DNA from: JAAZNO01 sp012798275
GTDB taxonomy: Bacteria > Chloroflexota > Anaerolineae > B4-G1 > SLSP01
Reading direction: 5' to 3'
Assembly: GCA_035347995.1 (NCBI GenBank)
Contig: DAOPQD010000018.1
Location: 1-47,368, forward strand
DNA: 47,368 nucleotides
The notes below the pieces were generated by a model. It was given only the letters and a program-made list of their open reading frames with translations. It was not told where the DNA came from and did not search any database. Below are positions 26,195 to 34,084 of the stretch, in pieces; the first letter of the stretch is position 1; each line of letters begins with the position of its first letter. The translations under genes and the position numbers were made by a program.

Positions 26195-27106
26195 TCACTC
26201 GCGCTGCCAGATACGAAATTTCTCCACGAAATGATCGGGGTAGTAAGATTCCTTTGCCCGACGCAGTCCCGGCTCGCCCATGTCTTGTTCCCGATTGATC
26301 CAGGTCGCGCCCTCCGTGCTGTGTTGGACGAACTGCTGATTGATCAGCGGATACAGGCCGCGAATATCGGGATCCGCTTTTTCGATGTGGACGACAAAGG
26401 TGTCCGGGTTGAGCATCTCGCCGATGGTGAAGGCCTGGACCAGCCCATCCACACGGATGACGCCGCCAACTCCCTGCAGGGCGTCGAAATGCTTCAACGC
26501 GGCGAAGACGGCATCGCGCTCCTCCAGCAGGCTCATGTCGTCCTCACAGCGATGCTTCTCACACCAGATGCAAGCCACGCGCAAGCACTCCTCGATGTTT
26601 GTGGCGCTCATCGGCTCGTAAACGTAGGTATGTTCCCGCAAAAAACTGTTGATGTGATTGCGCTTGGCGCTATATTTGCGTCCCGCGAGCGTCGCCAGGG
26701 CCTCCCGCGCATACACGTAATCGAAATGCTCGCGGGTCGGTTCGATGGTGAAATCCTCCGCCGCGCGCAATTCCTCTGCCAACCGCGCGTCGGCGCGCTC
26801 GATACGGGGGGTTTCAACCGCACCGGCGGTACGCAACCACCGCAACGCAGTGCGCACAATTTCCAACCGTGGGCCCGGTCCCATCGGCGGCAAGAAGTAA
26901 AACCGCTCGCCCTCGTCCTGGACCAGAAACAGGAGATGGTCATCCAACACCGCCCAGGAGGTCTGGTAAATCGTTTGCCAGATGAAAAGATTGGTAAAGG
27001 TCATCTCGGATACCTGCGGTTGATAGGCCCACAAGCGCGAGGTGATGAAATCACGGTCCTCAAGCATCAAAGGTCGGAAATCAGGAAAGCGTGGATGATC
27101 GGTCAC
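26195..27106 (-). CDS. DUF2156 (phosphatidylglycerol lysyltransferase C-domain-like) protein
   Basis: A 303-aa soluble protein of the DUF2156/GNAT-fold group, related to the catalytic part of MprF but without its flippase helices. Signatures: FRPLMLEDRDFI, SEMTFTNLFIW, then KYSAKRNHINSFLR, FVVHIEKADPDIRGLYPLINQQF and INREQDMGEPGLRRAKESY. These fit aminoacyl-tRNA-dependent or acyl transferase folds; the substrate is unknown. The start is a GTG at 27106 because AAGGAGG (27121-27115) sits 8 bases upstream. The frame stays open further up only because it runs through a dispersed repeat. First gene of a three-gene unit. Confidence 0.82.
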   Translation of the reverse strand: MTDHPRFPDFRPLMLEDRDFITSRLWAYQPQVSEMTFTNLFIWQTIYQTSWAVLDDHLLFLVQDEGERFYFLPPMGPGPRLEIVRTALRWLRTAGAVETPRIERADARLAEELRAAEDFTIEPTREHFDYVYAREALATLAGRKYSAKRNHINSFLREHTYVYEPMSATNIEECLRVACIWCEKHRCEDDMSLLEERDAVFAALKHFDALQGVGGVIRVDGLVQAFTIGEMLNPDTFVVHIEKADPDIRGLYPLINQQFVQHSTEGATWINREQDMGEPGLRRAKESYYPDHFVEKFRIWQRE

Positions 27107-27124
27107 GCAGTCAGCCTCCTTCGA

Positions 27125-27165
27125 AAATGGCCCCGAATGAACACGAATTTCACGAATAAGATTAG
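27125..27165. repeat. GAATGAACAC-type dispersed repeat
   Basis: The sequence CCCGAATGAACACGAATTTC and following bases resemble 14700-14720. It lies directly upstream of the DUF2156 Shine-Dalgarno. The gene-free interval 27107-27716 holds this and six further repeat or hairpin features listed separately. Confidence 0.45.
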
Positions 27166-27208
27166 GAATTCCTTGCCCCGGGGCTGCTACGTCCTCAAAC
27201 AATGCGCT

Positions 27209-27272
27209 TCAGCGCGGTTGGCTCGTGTCAGGCGGGGGATTCCCTCCCCAGCCGACCCGTAAGTCGTCACAG
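27209..27272 (+). repeat. direct repeat, copy 1
   Basis: About 64 bases beginning TCAGCGCGGTT and containing CAGGCGGGGGATT and AGCCGACCCGT. It matches copy 2 at 27556-27618 in the same orientation at roughly 85 percent by eye, with a one-base gap. The copies are 347 bases apart and bracket the hairpin cluster. Confidence 0.75.
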
Positions 27273-27300
27273 CCTCTGCTCACGGGCTATGGTTCACATG

Positions 27301-27367
27301 GTAACTGTTCAGCCATTGACTAAAAAATGCAAGATTTCCTGGTGATTGCTGAAGATTGAGAATCAAC
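27301..27367 (+). repeat. half copy of the MITE-like element
   Basis: Begins with the exact 14-base end GTAACTGTTCAGCC and continues with about 46 of 57 bases matching the reverse complement of 6340-6396, ending around GAATCAA. The opposite end is missing, so it is a truncated copy. Confidence 0.7.
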
Positions 27368-27382
27368 TTTTACCCCCCCTAT

Positions 27383-27427
27383 CCCCTGGCCCCCCCACGT
27401 GCGCGGGGGGGCCAGGGGAACTTTTTT
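27383..27427 (+). terminator. strong Rho-independent-terminator-like hairpin, plus orientation
   Basis: A perfect 14-bp C/G stem (27383-27396 with 27405-27418) around an 8-base loop is followed by AAC and seven T. It has the form of a classical terminator on the plus strand. However, no plus-strand gene lies upstream; the nearest neighbours are on the minus strand. Confidence 0.6.
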
Positions 27428-27430
27428 TGT

Positions 27431-27480
27431 GGGGTTTTGCAGGCGGGCTACGCCCGCCTGCAAAACCCCTTTGTTTTTTC
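27431..27480 (+). terminator. second strong hairpin with T tail, plus orientation
   Basis: A perfect 18-bp stem (27431-27448 with 27452-27469) with a 3-base loop is followed by TTTGTTTTTT. It stands 12 bases after the previous hairpin. The core palindrome GCGGGCTACGCCCGC looks like a repeat unit and may be mobile-element derived. Confidence 0.6.
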
Positions 27481-27481
27481 T

Positions 27482-27510
27482 CCCCCCTTCCCCCACCGGA
27501 GGAAGGGGGG
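27482..27510 (-). other. third hairpin of the cluster
   Basis: CCCCCCTTCC (27482-27491) pairs with 27501-27510 over a 9-base loop. With G-U and bulged extension into flanking T/C and G/A runs it is longer. Neither strand shows a clean U tail directly after the stem. Confidence 0.4.
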
Positions 27511-27555
27511 CCGGGGAAAAATCCTGCCTGTTACCGGATTATTTTTTTAACTTTA

Positions 27556-27618
27556 TCAGCGCGGTTAGCTCCTTTCAGGCGGGGGATTCTCCCTCAGCCG
27601 ACCCGTGAGCCGTCGCAG
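27556..27618 (+). repeat. direct repeat, copy 2
   Basis: Partner of 27209-27272, in the same orientation, with changes including GGTTAGCTC for GGTTGGCTC and one deleted base. Confidence 0.75.
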
Positions 27619-27659
27619 TCGCTACCACACGTTTTTGCTTCACTGGTTCGCAAGAAAAT

Positions 27660-27695
27660 AACCGCAAAGACACCAAGACGCAGAAAGTCTCTGCG
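27660..27695 (-). terminator. dispersed repeat containing a possible degV terminator
   Basis: Contains ACCGCAAAGACACCAAGACG, a wording I recognise as a common intergenic repeat in several environmental bacteria. A 6-bp stem CGCAGA/TCTGCG (27679-27684 with 27690-27695) followed on the minus strand by a U-rich run lies 21 bases after the degV stop, so it may end that transcript. Confidence 0.4.
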
Positions 27696-27716
27696 CCTCT
27701 ACGTTGATCTTGCCAC

Positions 27717-28550
27717 TCACTTCAGCAGATACAACACGCCGATGGTGCCCGGCCCACAGTGGCAGGAGATAACTGCCCCCGCGGAGGTAATGGATATCTC
27801 CTGGATCGGCGCCAGCTGCGCCAACGCCGCAGAGAGGAAGGCGGCATCCTCAGCGCTTTCCGCGTGCGTGATGAAGACCCGCCGCAAATCCACCTCGTCG
27901 CGATGCGCCTGGAAATCGCGCAGCATGGAATCGAGCGTGCGCGCGCGCGACCCCCGTATCTTGTCCTTGACGTCCAACACGCCATCAGGACGGGCGTAGA
28001 TCACCGGGCGGATCTGCAACAGGCCCCCCATGAGGCTCTGCAGCGCCGTGCACCGTCCCCCCATGTACAGGTAGCGCATCGTATCAATGACAAAAGAAGT
28101 CCGCACCTTGGGTACCGCGGCCAGCACCTCACGCTCGATCTCCTCAGCGGAGGCGCCCTGATCTCGGAGGTCCGCCGCGTGGAGCACCAACAACCCCGCC
28201 CCCGTCGAGAGGTTGAGCGAATCAATCACCCGCACCTTGCCGGCGAGAAAAGTCTCCGCGGCCAGGCGCGCGTTGGCCACACTGGCGGAGAGCTTAGAAG
28301 AGATGCCGATGTAGATCACCTCGCCGGGGCGATCGAAGGCCGCGGTGAACTCCCCCACCGAGGGCGCCGAGGTCGTCGGCAGCTGCCCGGTGGCGTCCAC
28401 CATCGCGAACAGTTCCTTGCCGGAAACCGAAAAATCGTCGCGGAAGGTCCTGTCGGCAATGTGAACGGTCAGAGGGACGACGTTGATGTTATAACGGGCG
28501 ATAAGTTCGGGACTCAAATCCGATGTGCTGTCTGTAAAGATGTGAACCAT
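27717..28550 (-). CDS. DegV family fatty-acid-binding protein
   Basis: A 277-aa two-domain DegV protein. Members bind a single fatty acid and, in Firmicutes, are the FakB subunit presenting it to the kinase FakA. Motifs: IFTDSTSDLSPEL at the N terminus, LPTTSAPSVGEF, GISSKLSASVANARLA, RVIDSLNLSTGAGLLVLHAADL, and the late ITSAGAVISCHCGPGTIGV. The TTSAPS and H-GPG segments line the lipid head group in family structures. The ATG at 28550 has AGGAG upstream; a longer open frame has no support. No FakA gene is in the window, so the partner kinase is unknown. Monocistronic or cotranscribed after the radical SAM gene (124-base gap). Confidence 0.92.
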   Translation of the reverse strand: MVHIFTDSTSDLSPELIARYNINVVPLTVHIADRTFRDDFSVSGKELFAMVDATGQLPTTSAPSVGEFTAAFDRPGEVIYIGISSKLSASVANARLAAETFLAGKVRVIDSLNLSTGAGLLVLHAADLRDQGASAEEIEREVLAAVPKVRTSFVIDTMRYLYMGGRCTALQSLMGGLLQIRPVIYARPDGVLDVKDKIRGSRARTLDSMLRDFQAHRDEVDLRRVFITHAESAEDAAFLSAALAQLAPIQEISITSAGAVISCHCGPGTIGVLYLLK

Positions 28551-28674
28551 GCTACTCCTATAAGCTCTGAGATTTGCGTCGGCAGAGAATAATAAAACTG
28601 CCGGCGTTGCTATAAGAATACCTGACTCCAGGATAAACACAAGTGCAGCCGGGTACCGGGACCGCAACTGCAGC

Positions 28675-30375
28675 TCATGGCCGGCGCAGTCCCACCCGCG
28701 CCAGATTGAGCAACTTGAAAGGAATCGGCCCCACGGGCACATCGAGCTCGGATTTGTCGCACACCGTCGAGGTGTTCGCGGCGTCAATGCGCGGCTTCAA
28801 CGCCAACAGCGCTTGCTCCAGCGCCGCGCCTTCCAGACGCGCCATCAGCCCCTCGATCTCCGCCATCAACGCCCGGGCCTGTCCGATCCGCGCCTCGGTC
28901 TCCGCGGCCTTCTCCGGGCTGATCAGGCCCCGCTCGCGCTTGAGGCGATTGAGCTGAAACCCCGCTTCATAGGTCACGTCCGCCAACCTGTGACGATCCA
29001 TCCAGCGCGTTTCGTAGGAGAGGACGTGTTTCCAGGTGGGCTGCAGCAACAAGCGGCGGTGATCCTCCAACGTGAAAGCGTGGCGGATGTAGCCAAAGCG
29101 CTCCGGGTACTCATAAGCCAGGCTGCCGGGGTCGAGGAAAGGCGTCAACGGCGAGGTGAAGGGCAACAGCCGGCCATCGTCGAAGCGCATGAGCAACGTG
29201 CGGCAATATTCCACCGTCTCCAGCGCGGACTCTGGGGTCTGCTCCGGCAGGCCGATCATGAAGAACAGGTCGAAGCGCCGCACGCCCGTTTCCAGGCAGG
29301 CAGCAATCGTCTCCTCAATGCCGGCGTTGGTGTAGGTCTTGCCCGAAGCCCGACGCACGCGGGGATCGTGGGACTCCGGCGAGAATTCGGCGAAATAATT
29401 GGGCAACGCCGCCGCCAGTTCCTCCATATAAGCGCGGTCGGCTGGACGGAAAAACTCAATGATGACAGGACCCTGGTATCCCTGCACGGCGCGGAAGAAA
29501 CGCCGCGCGTACTCCATCCCCGCCTGTCGCAAATCGCCCAACAGGAAAACCGGTCCGCGGCTCAGCGCGCCGATCCGCCGCACATCCTCCGCGAGCTGCT
29601 CCGGCGGCCGATACGCGGGCTGCTGGCGATGGGAGAGGTTGCGCCCGGCAAAGGCCGAGCCGCCGCAAATGGTACAGTGCTCCGTGCAGCCCTTGACCGT
29701 CAGCGACGCCATGATGGGATACTCCAGCCAATGGCTGAAGGGCGCATAACTGAGCAGATCGCGGTCGCGTAACACCGAGCGCACCATCGGATGATAATCC
29801 AGCGTCAGGTAATCGAGCGACTCCGGGACGTAGGTCTGCGGATTGATGCGCACCTCGCCGGCGGGGGTCTTCCAGGTGAGATTGGGCACCGTCACCGGCG
29901 CCTCCCCCGCGCGCAGACATTCCAGCAGCTGCCGCAGCGCCTCCTCCGTGGAATCGCCGCGCAGCACATAATCCACATAGGGCAGACGGATGAGTTCCTC
30001 GTGGAAGTACGTCGCCGAATAGCCGCCCAAAATGATGGGCGCTTGCGGGTGATGCCGCCGGGCCAGCTGCGCGACTTCCAACGCGCCATGCGCGTGCGGC
30101 AGCCAGTGCAGGTCAATGCCAAAGGCTCGCGTCTGCAGGTCGGCGATGGCGCGTTCCGGGTCGAATCTAGCAGAGCGCACCATCCGCGCTGCCAGATTCA
30201 TGATCCGCACCTGGAAACCATGCTGCTCGACATACGCCAGCAACGTGGCAAAGCCGATGGGATACATATCGAACACCGGGGTCGAGGGCACCAGGTCGGA
30301 GATCGGCCCCCACAAGGTAGCGCGCTCCCGAAAATCATACACGCTCGGAGCATGCAGGAAGACCAGATCGTACAT
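28675..30375 (-). CDS. B12-binding-domain radical SAM protein
   Basis: A 566-aa enzyme with an N-terminal Rossmann-like cobalamin-binding domain (about 1-190) and a radical SAM barrel. The cobalamin motif is partly kept: Asp88-Leu-His90 (GIDLHWLPHAHG), GGYSAT for the Ser region, then RGDSTEEAL where many relatives have GEGE. The 4Fe-4S site is Cys230-x3-Cys234-x2-Cys237 (KGCTEHCTICGG). A helical C-terminal part (LARLEGAALEQALLALKPRI) carries no known motif. The family includes methyltransferases and ring-forming enzymes for hopanoids, chlorophylls and antibiotics; none can be chosen here. The ATG at 30375 has TGGAG 8 bases upstream. No biosynthetic neighbours. Confidence 0.87.
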   Translation of the reverse strand: MYDLVFLHAPSVYDFRERATLWGPISDLVPSTPVFDMYPIGFATLLAYVEQHGFQVRIMNLAARMVRSARFDPERAIADLQTRAFGIDLHWLPHAHGALEVAQLARRHHPQAPIILGGYSATYFHEELIRLPYVDYVLRGDSTEEALRQLLECLRAGEAPVTVPNLTWKTPAGEVRINPQTYVPESLDYLTLDYHPMVRSVLRDRDLLSYAPFSHWLEYPIMASLTVKGCTEHCTICGGSAFAGRNLSHRQQPAYRPPEQLAEDVRRIGALSRGPVFLLGDLRQAGMEYARRFFRAVQGYQGPVIIEFFRPADRAYMEELAAALPNYFAEFSPESHDPRVRRASGKTYTNAGIEETIAACLETGVRRFDLFFMIGLPEQTPESALETVEYCRTLLMRFDDGRLLPFTSPLTPFLDPGSLAYEYPERFGYIRHAFTLEDHRRLLLQPTWKHVLSYETRWMDRHRLADVTYEAGFQLNRLKRERGLISPEKAAETEARIGQARALMAEIEGLMARLEGAALEQALLALKPRIDAANTSTVCDKSELDVPVGPIPFKLLNLARVGLRRP

Positions 30376-30505
30376 GCGGGACACTCCATTCCAGGATGAT
30401 GTTTTCCTTCAACCAGGCAATCGTTCCACCCCGGAGGCGCGGCATGGGGCAGACGGGTTCTGGATTCCCGGCGTCGCCGTGATACATGGCCCTTTGGGGA
30501 ATGGC

Positions 30506-31264
30506 TCAGCCAAACCGGCCGGTGATGTACTCGTCCGTACGCCTGTCCTGAGGATTGGTGAAAATCTGGTCGCGGGGGCCCGATTCCACCAGCTCGCCTT
30601 GAAGGAAAAACGTGGCCCAATCAGCGACGCGCGCCGCCTGTTGGACGCTGTGAGGGACAATGACAATGGTGTAGCTGGCCTTGAGCTCTTGCAGGGTCTG
30701 CTCGACTTTGCCCGTAGAGATGGGGTCCAGCCCCGACGTCGGCTCATCCAGCAGGATCACCTCGGGTTGCAGCGCCAGCGTCCGCGCCAGGCACAGGCGC
30801 TGCTGCTGCCCGCCGGAGAGAGCATGGGCCGGTTCGTGCAGGCGCATGCCCACCTCATCCCACAGCGCCGCCTGCTTGAGGCAGCGCTCCACGGCAGCGT
30901 CCAACAATGGGCGCTCGCGGACGCCGGCCAGCTCCAGCCCATAGGTGATGTTCTGGTAGATTGTCATGGGCAGCGGCACCGGGCGGGCGAAAACGATCCC
31001 CACCCGCCGCCGGAGACGAATCACGTCATAGCCCGGCGCCATGATGTCCTCCCCATCGAGGGTCACATGCCCGCTTTGGGCCACCACATCCGCCAGATCG
31101 TTGAGGCGATTCAACGTGCGCAGCAATGTGCTCTTGCCGCCGCCAGCCGGGCCGAACAGCACGTTGATCTGCTGGGCATAGATGTCCATGGTGATAGCGC
31201 GCAGGCTCTCGGTCCCATCCGAATAGCGCACGCACAGGTTCTCGATGCGAATTTTCGTCTCCAT
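30506..31264 (-). CDS. pstB: phosphate ABC transporter ATPase, copy 1 (PstB1)
   Basis: A 252-aa ATP-binding subunit of the Pst high-affinity phosphate importer, on the cytoplasmic side of PstCA. Walker A is GPAGGGKST (usual GPSGCGKST), the signature is a standard LSGGQQQRL, and Walker B is VILLDEPTSGLD (usual CSALD). The switch region reads VIVPHSVQQAARVAD, with the normal Thr-His changed to Pro-His, though the His is kept. The ATG at 31264 matches the family N terminus; an in-frame GTG at 31303 overlaps the pstA stop (GTGA) and would allow coupling, so the start is uncertain. Last gene of pstSCAB1. A second PstB lies in the divergent operon. Confidence 0.93.
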   Translation of the reverse strand: METKIRIENLCVRYSDGTESLRAITMDIYAQQINVLFGPAGGGKSTLLRTLNRLNDLADVVAQSGHVTLDGEDIMAPGYDVIRLRRRVGIVFARPVPLPMTIYQNITYGLELAGVRERPLLDAAVERCLKQAALWDEVGMRLHEPAHALSGGQQQRLCLARTLALQPEVILLDEPTSGLDPISTGKVEQTLQELKASYTIVIVPHSVQQAARVADWATFFLQGELVESGPRDQIFTNPQDRRTDEYITGRFG

Positions 31265-31299
31265 GTCACGGACCCACAGCTCGATGGGAAACACCCGGC

Positions 31300-32148
31300 T
31301 CACCAGACACGTTGCTGGCGGTAATGGCGGCGGATCAACGTCGCTAACACGTTCAGGGAAAGCACGAAGATCAACAGCACCAGCGCCGTCCCGTATTGGA
31401 GCTGCAACGGCATCCCCGGCACCTGCGTGCTGATGACGAACAGGTGATACGGCAGGGCCATCGTCTGGTCGAAGATCGAAGAGGGCAAGCGGGGCAGGAA
31501 AAACGCCGCCACGGTGAAGAGAATGGGCGCCGTCTCCCCCGCGGCGCGTTCCAACCCCAGGATGATGCCGGTGATGATGCCCGGCAGCGCCTGCGGGAGC
31601 ACAACGCGGCGAATCGTCTGCCAGCGCGTGCCGCCGAGGCTGGTGCTCACCAGTCGAAATTCCTGCGGCACAGCGCGCAGCGCCTCTTCCGCCGTGCTGA
31701 TGATGACGGGCAGGGTCATGATGCCCAACGTCAGCGAGCCGGCCAGGATCGAGGTGCCGAAGCGCAGGAAGACGACGAACAGCCCCAGTCCAAACAGGCC
31801 ATAGACAACCGAGGGAACGCCCGCCAGATTGATGATCGCGATACGAATGGCGCGGGTGAGCGTGTTGTCACTCGCATATTCCGCGAGATAGATCGCCGCC
31901 CCCACGCCAATCGGCACCGCGACCAACCCCGTTCCGATAGTCAGCCACAACGTCCCCACGATTGCCGGCAGGAGGCCGCCCTCCTTCATGCCATGGCGCG
32001 GCATGGCAGTGAGAAATTCCCAGCTGATCGCGCCGATGCCCTCAACGACGATGTAGCCCACAATGGCAAAAATGGGCAGAATGACCAGCGCGGCGGCGAG
32101 GCTGATGAGGATGAAGGCAATGCGTTGCGTGACCTGGCGATTGAACAT
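31300..32148 (-). CDS. pstA: phosphate ABC transporter permease PstA
   Basis: A 282-aa membrane permease with six helices. It includes the substrate-channel loop segment PRHGMKEGGLLPAIVGTLWL, the EAA-type coupling motif around EEALRAVPQEFRLVSTSLGGTRWQT, and the GIITGIILGLERAAGETAP signature of PstA/PstC permeases. The ATG at 32148 shares its A with the pstC stop codon (TGATG), showing tight coupling; a much longer upstream frame overlaps pstC and is not real. It pairs with PstC to form the phosphate pore. Confidence 0.95.
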   Translation of the reverse strand: MFNRQVTQRIAFILISLAAALVILPIFAIVGYIVVEGIGAISWEFLTAMPRHGMKEGGLLPAIVGTLWLTIGTGLVAVPIGVGAAIYLAEYASDNTLTRAIRIAIINLAGVPSVVYGLFGLGLFVVFLRFGTSILAGSLTLGIMTLPVIISTAEEALRAVPQEFRLVSTSLGGTRWQTIRRVVLPQALPGIITGIILGLERAAGETAPILFTVAAFFLPRLPSSIFDQTMALPYHLFVISTQVPGMPLQLQYGTALVLLIFVLSLNVLATLIRRHYRQQRVW

Positions 32149-33086
32149 CAGGACAACATCCGTTCTGAGCGTTTGACCTGGCGGAAAACGACCATCGCCG
32201 CAGCGACGTTGACCAGGAAAGTGATAATGAATAGCGTCAGGCCCACGGCAAACAGCACGTGATAATGGGAGCTGCCCTGCGCGACCTCGCCCATCTCGGC
32301 AGCGATGGTCGCGGTCATGGTGCGGACCGGCATGAAGAAGTCCGCCGGACTGCGCGGAATCCGCGCGGCATTGCCGGTCACCATCATCACCGTCATGGTC
32401 TCGCCAATGGCCCGTCCGATCCCCAGCATCAACGCGGTGAGGATGCCCGAACGGCCGGCCGGCAGCACGATGCGCCAGATCGTCTGCCAGCGCGTCATGC
32501 CCAACGCCAACCCCGCCTCGCGGTAGGTGCGCGGAACGGCATCCAGCACATCTTCGACCACGCTCACCACGGTCGGGAGCGTCATCCACGCGAGCAAGAT
32601 CACCCCCGTGAACGCCGTCAACCCCGTCGGGATGTTCAGGATCTGACGCACCAGCGGCACGAGCAGCAGCATTCCCATGAAGCCGATCACCACCGAGGGA
32701 ATGCCGGCCAGCACCTCGACGAGGGGTTTGAGGAACTCCCGCGCCCAGCGGGGGACGATCTCCGCAATGAAGATCGCCGTCGTCAGGCCCAGAGGCAGCG
32801 CCACCACGGCCGCGCCTACCGTCACCAACAGCGAGCCGAGCACCAGCGGCACCAGGCCAAAGTATTCCTCGATGGGATACCAGCGCGTCGCCAGCAGGCT
32901 GCTCAATGGCACCGTGAAAAACGTCGGCGCCCCCTCGCGGATGAGGAAGAAGAAAATCATGATCACCAGCGCAATGGCCGACACGCCGGTGAACTGAATC
33001 AAACGCTCAATGCAAAACTCAAAGAAAGAAGCGGATTTCCGCGCTTCAAGACGATGGTGCAGAAGTTCCATAAGCTTCCCTGTCAT
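32148..33086 (-). CDS. pstC: phosphate ABC transporter permease PstC
   Basis: A 312-aa six-helix permease, partner of PstA. Motifs: FFFLIREGAPTFF early, VPLVLGSLLVTVGAAVVALP, EDVLDAVPRTYREAGLALGMTRWQT (coupling helix) and LMLGIGRAIGETMTVMMVTG. The ATG at 33086 overlaps the pstS stop as ATGA; an ATG 15 bases further in has a better Shine-Dalgarno (GGGAAG), so the exact start could be either. Second gene of the leftward pst operon. Confidence 0.95.
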   Translation of the reverse strand: MTGKLMELLHHRLEARKSASFFEFCIERLIQFTGVSAIALVIMIFFFLIREGAPTFFTVPLSSLLATRWYPIEEYFGLVPLVLGSLLVTVGAAVVALPLGLTTAIFIAEIVPRWAREFLKPLVEVLAGIPSVVIGFMGMLLLVPLVRQILNIPTGLTAFTGVILLAWMTLPTVVSVVEDVLDAVPRTYREAGLALGMTRWQTIWRIVLPAGRSGILTALMLGIGRAIGETMTVMMVTGNAARIPRSPADFFMPVRTMTATIAAEMGEVAQGSSHYHVLFAVGLTLFIITFLVNVAAAMVVFRQVKRSERMLS

Positions 33087-33982
33087 TCCGTCGCTGCGAT
33101 GGGAACAAACCCCAATTCCAGCACGATTTTCTGCGCCTCTGGGCCGAGAAGCCATTCCAGGTACGTCGTGACCGCCTCGGAAGCGCCCGCCCGCGAATAC
33201 ATGTACAGATCGCGGGCGATAGGATATTGCCCCGCGTTGACGGTCGCCGCCGTCGGTGGCCAGAACGGCCCCTCGAGGGTCAGCCCCACCTCGAGCGTCT
33301 TCATGTCCGGCGTGACATATCCCAGACCGTCGTAACCAATCGCGTTGGGATTTTGCCGCACTTCCGCACCGATGCCCTCCGATGAGGGCAACAGCAGGGT
33401 ATCGGGGGAAAACAAGATTTTATTGTCTTTTTGCCCCAGGCGGATGACTTCTTCGAGGAAATACACGTGAGTGCCAGAGTTCGTCTCGCGGGAAAGCAAC
33501 ACAATGGGACGATCCTCGCCGCCCACCTCGCGCCAGTTGGTGATTTTGCCGCTGTAGATGTCGGAAATCTGCTGCAGGGTCAGGCGATCCACAGGATTGC
33601 TGGGATGGACCACCACCGCGATGGCGTCGCGGGCAATGACGAGCTCCTGCGGCTCGATGTGGTTCGCACGCGCCGCCGCGAGTTCCTCTTCCTTGATCCT
33701 CCGCGAGGCATTGGCGATATCCACCGTGCCGTTGATGAGCGCCGTGAGGCCGGTTCCCGACCCGCCGCCGGTCACCGCAATCCGCACCTGCGGGTTGACT
33801 TCCTGATAAGCCTCCGCCCACGCCAACGCCAGATTGACGATCGTGTCGGAGCCCTTGTTCTGGAGGGTGACCCCGCCCCCCGCATCGGCGGCGCCGTCCA
33901 CAGCGGAACGGCCACACCCTCCGAGGATCAGGGAGCTGACGAGCAGCGCCATCAAGGTTAAAAACCAGGATTCACGTCTCAC
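33083..33982 (-). CDS. pstS: phosphate-binding lipoprotein PstS
   Basis: A 299-aa extracytoplasmic phosphate receptor. The signal peptide ends in a lipobox (LILGGC), so it is membrane tethered. Phosphate-site motifs: NKGSDTIV near the start, TGGGSGTGLTALING, IARDAIAVVVHPSNPVDRLT, SRETNSGTHVYFLEE and the C-terminal LLGPEAQKIVLELGFVPI. The start is a GTG at 33982; a TTG two codons up is also open. No Shine-Dalgarno is visible. The -10 of its promoter ends only 8 bases before the GTG, so the mRNA is probably leaderless. First gene of pstS-pstC-pstA-pstB1. Confidence 0.93.
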   Translation of the reverse strand: MRRESWFLTLMALLVSSLILGGCGRSAVDGAADAGGGVTLQNKGSDTIVNLALAWAEAYQEVNPQVRIAVTGGGSGTGLTALINGTVDIANASRRIKEEELAAARANHIEPQELVIARDAIAVVVHPSNPVDRLTLQQISDIYSGKITNWREVGGEDRPIVLLSRETNSGTHVYFLEEVIRLGQKDNKILFSPDTLLLPSSEGIGAEVRQNPNAIGYDGLGYVTPDMKTLEVGLTLEGPFWPPTAATVNAGQYPIARDLYMYSRAGASEAVTTYLEWLLGPEAQKIVLELGFVPIAATE

Positions 33983-33990
33983 AGCCAAAA

Positions 33991-34018
33991 ATTATACCCG
34001 CAAATCCACTCACGACAA
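33991..34018 (-). promoter_or_regulatory. pstS promoter, predicted leaderless
   Basis: The minus strand has TTGTCG (34018-34013), a 16-base spacer and TATAAT (33996-33991). Eight bases separate the -10 from the GTG, so transcription would begin at or next to the start codon. I could not identify a Pho box; a GAGCGCTC palindrome (34026-34033) lies between this and the divergent promoter. Confidence 0.6.
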
Positions 34019-34048
34019 CTCGCGGGAGCGCTCTCTACGCTGGACACG

Positions 34049-34077
34049 TTGACTTCCCAGGAGGATCGCGGTATACT
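34049..34077 (+). promoter_or_regulatory. pstB2-phoU promoter, predicted leaderless
   Basis: TTGACT (34049-34054), a 17-base spacer and TATACT (34072-34077) make a near-consensus sigma-70 promoter. Only 7 bases lie between the -10 and the ATG at 34085, so the mRNA would begin at the start codon. The AGGAGG in the spacer is therefore upstream of transcription and not a ribosome-binding site. Confidence 0.7.
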
Positions 34078-34084
34078 TCGCGCC

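Noticed and set aside
27301..27510. CRISPR array in the repeat-rich interval
   Set aside because: Repeats are of different kinds, imperfect and not regularly spaced by unique spacers; no cas genes in the window.
27346..27999. Plus-strand open frame of 217 codons running from the hairpin cluster into degV
   Set aside because: It passes through terminator-like hairpins and repeat DNA and then runs antisense to degV; no domain or start signal.
31300..32589. 429-codon version of PstA
   Set aside because: The first 147 codons overlap pstC out of frame; the real start is the ATG at 32148 overlapping the pstC stop.
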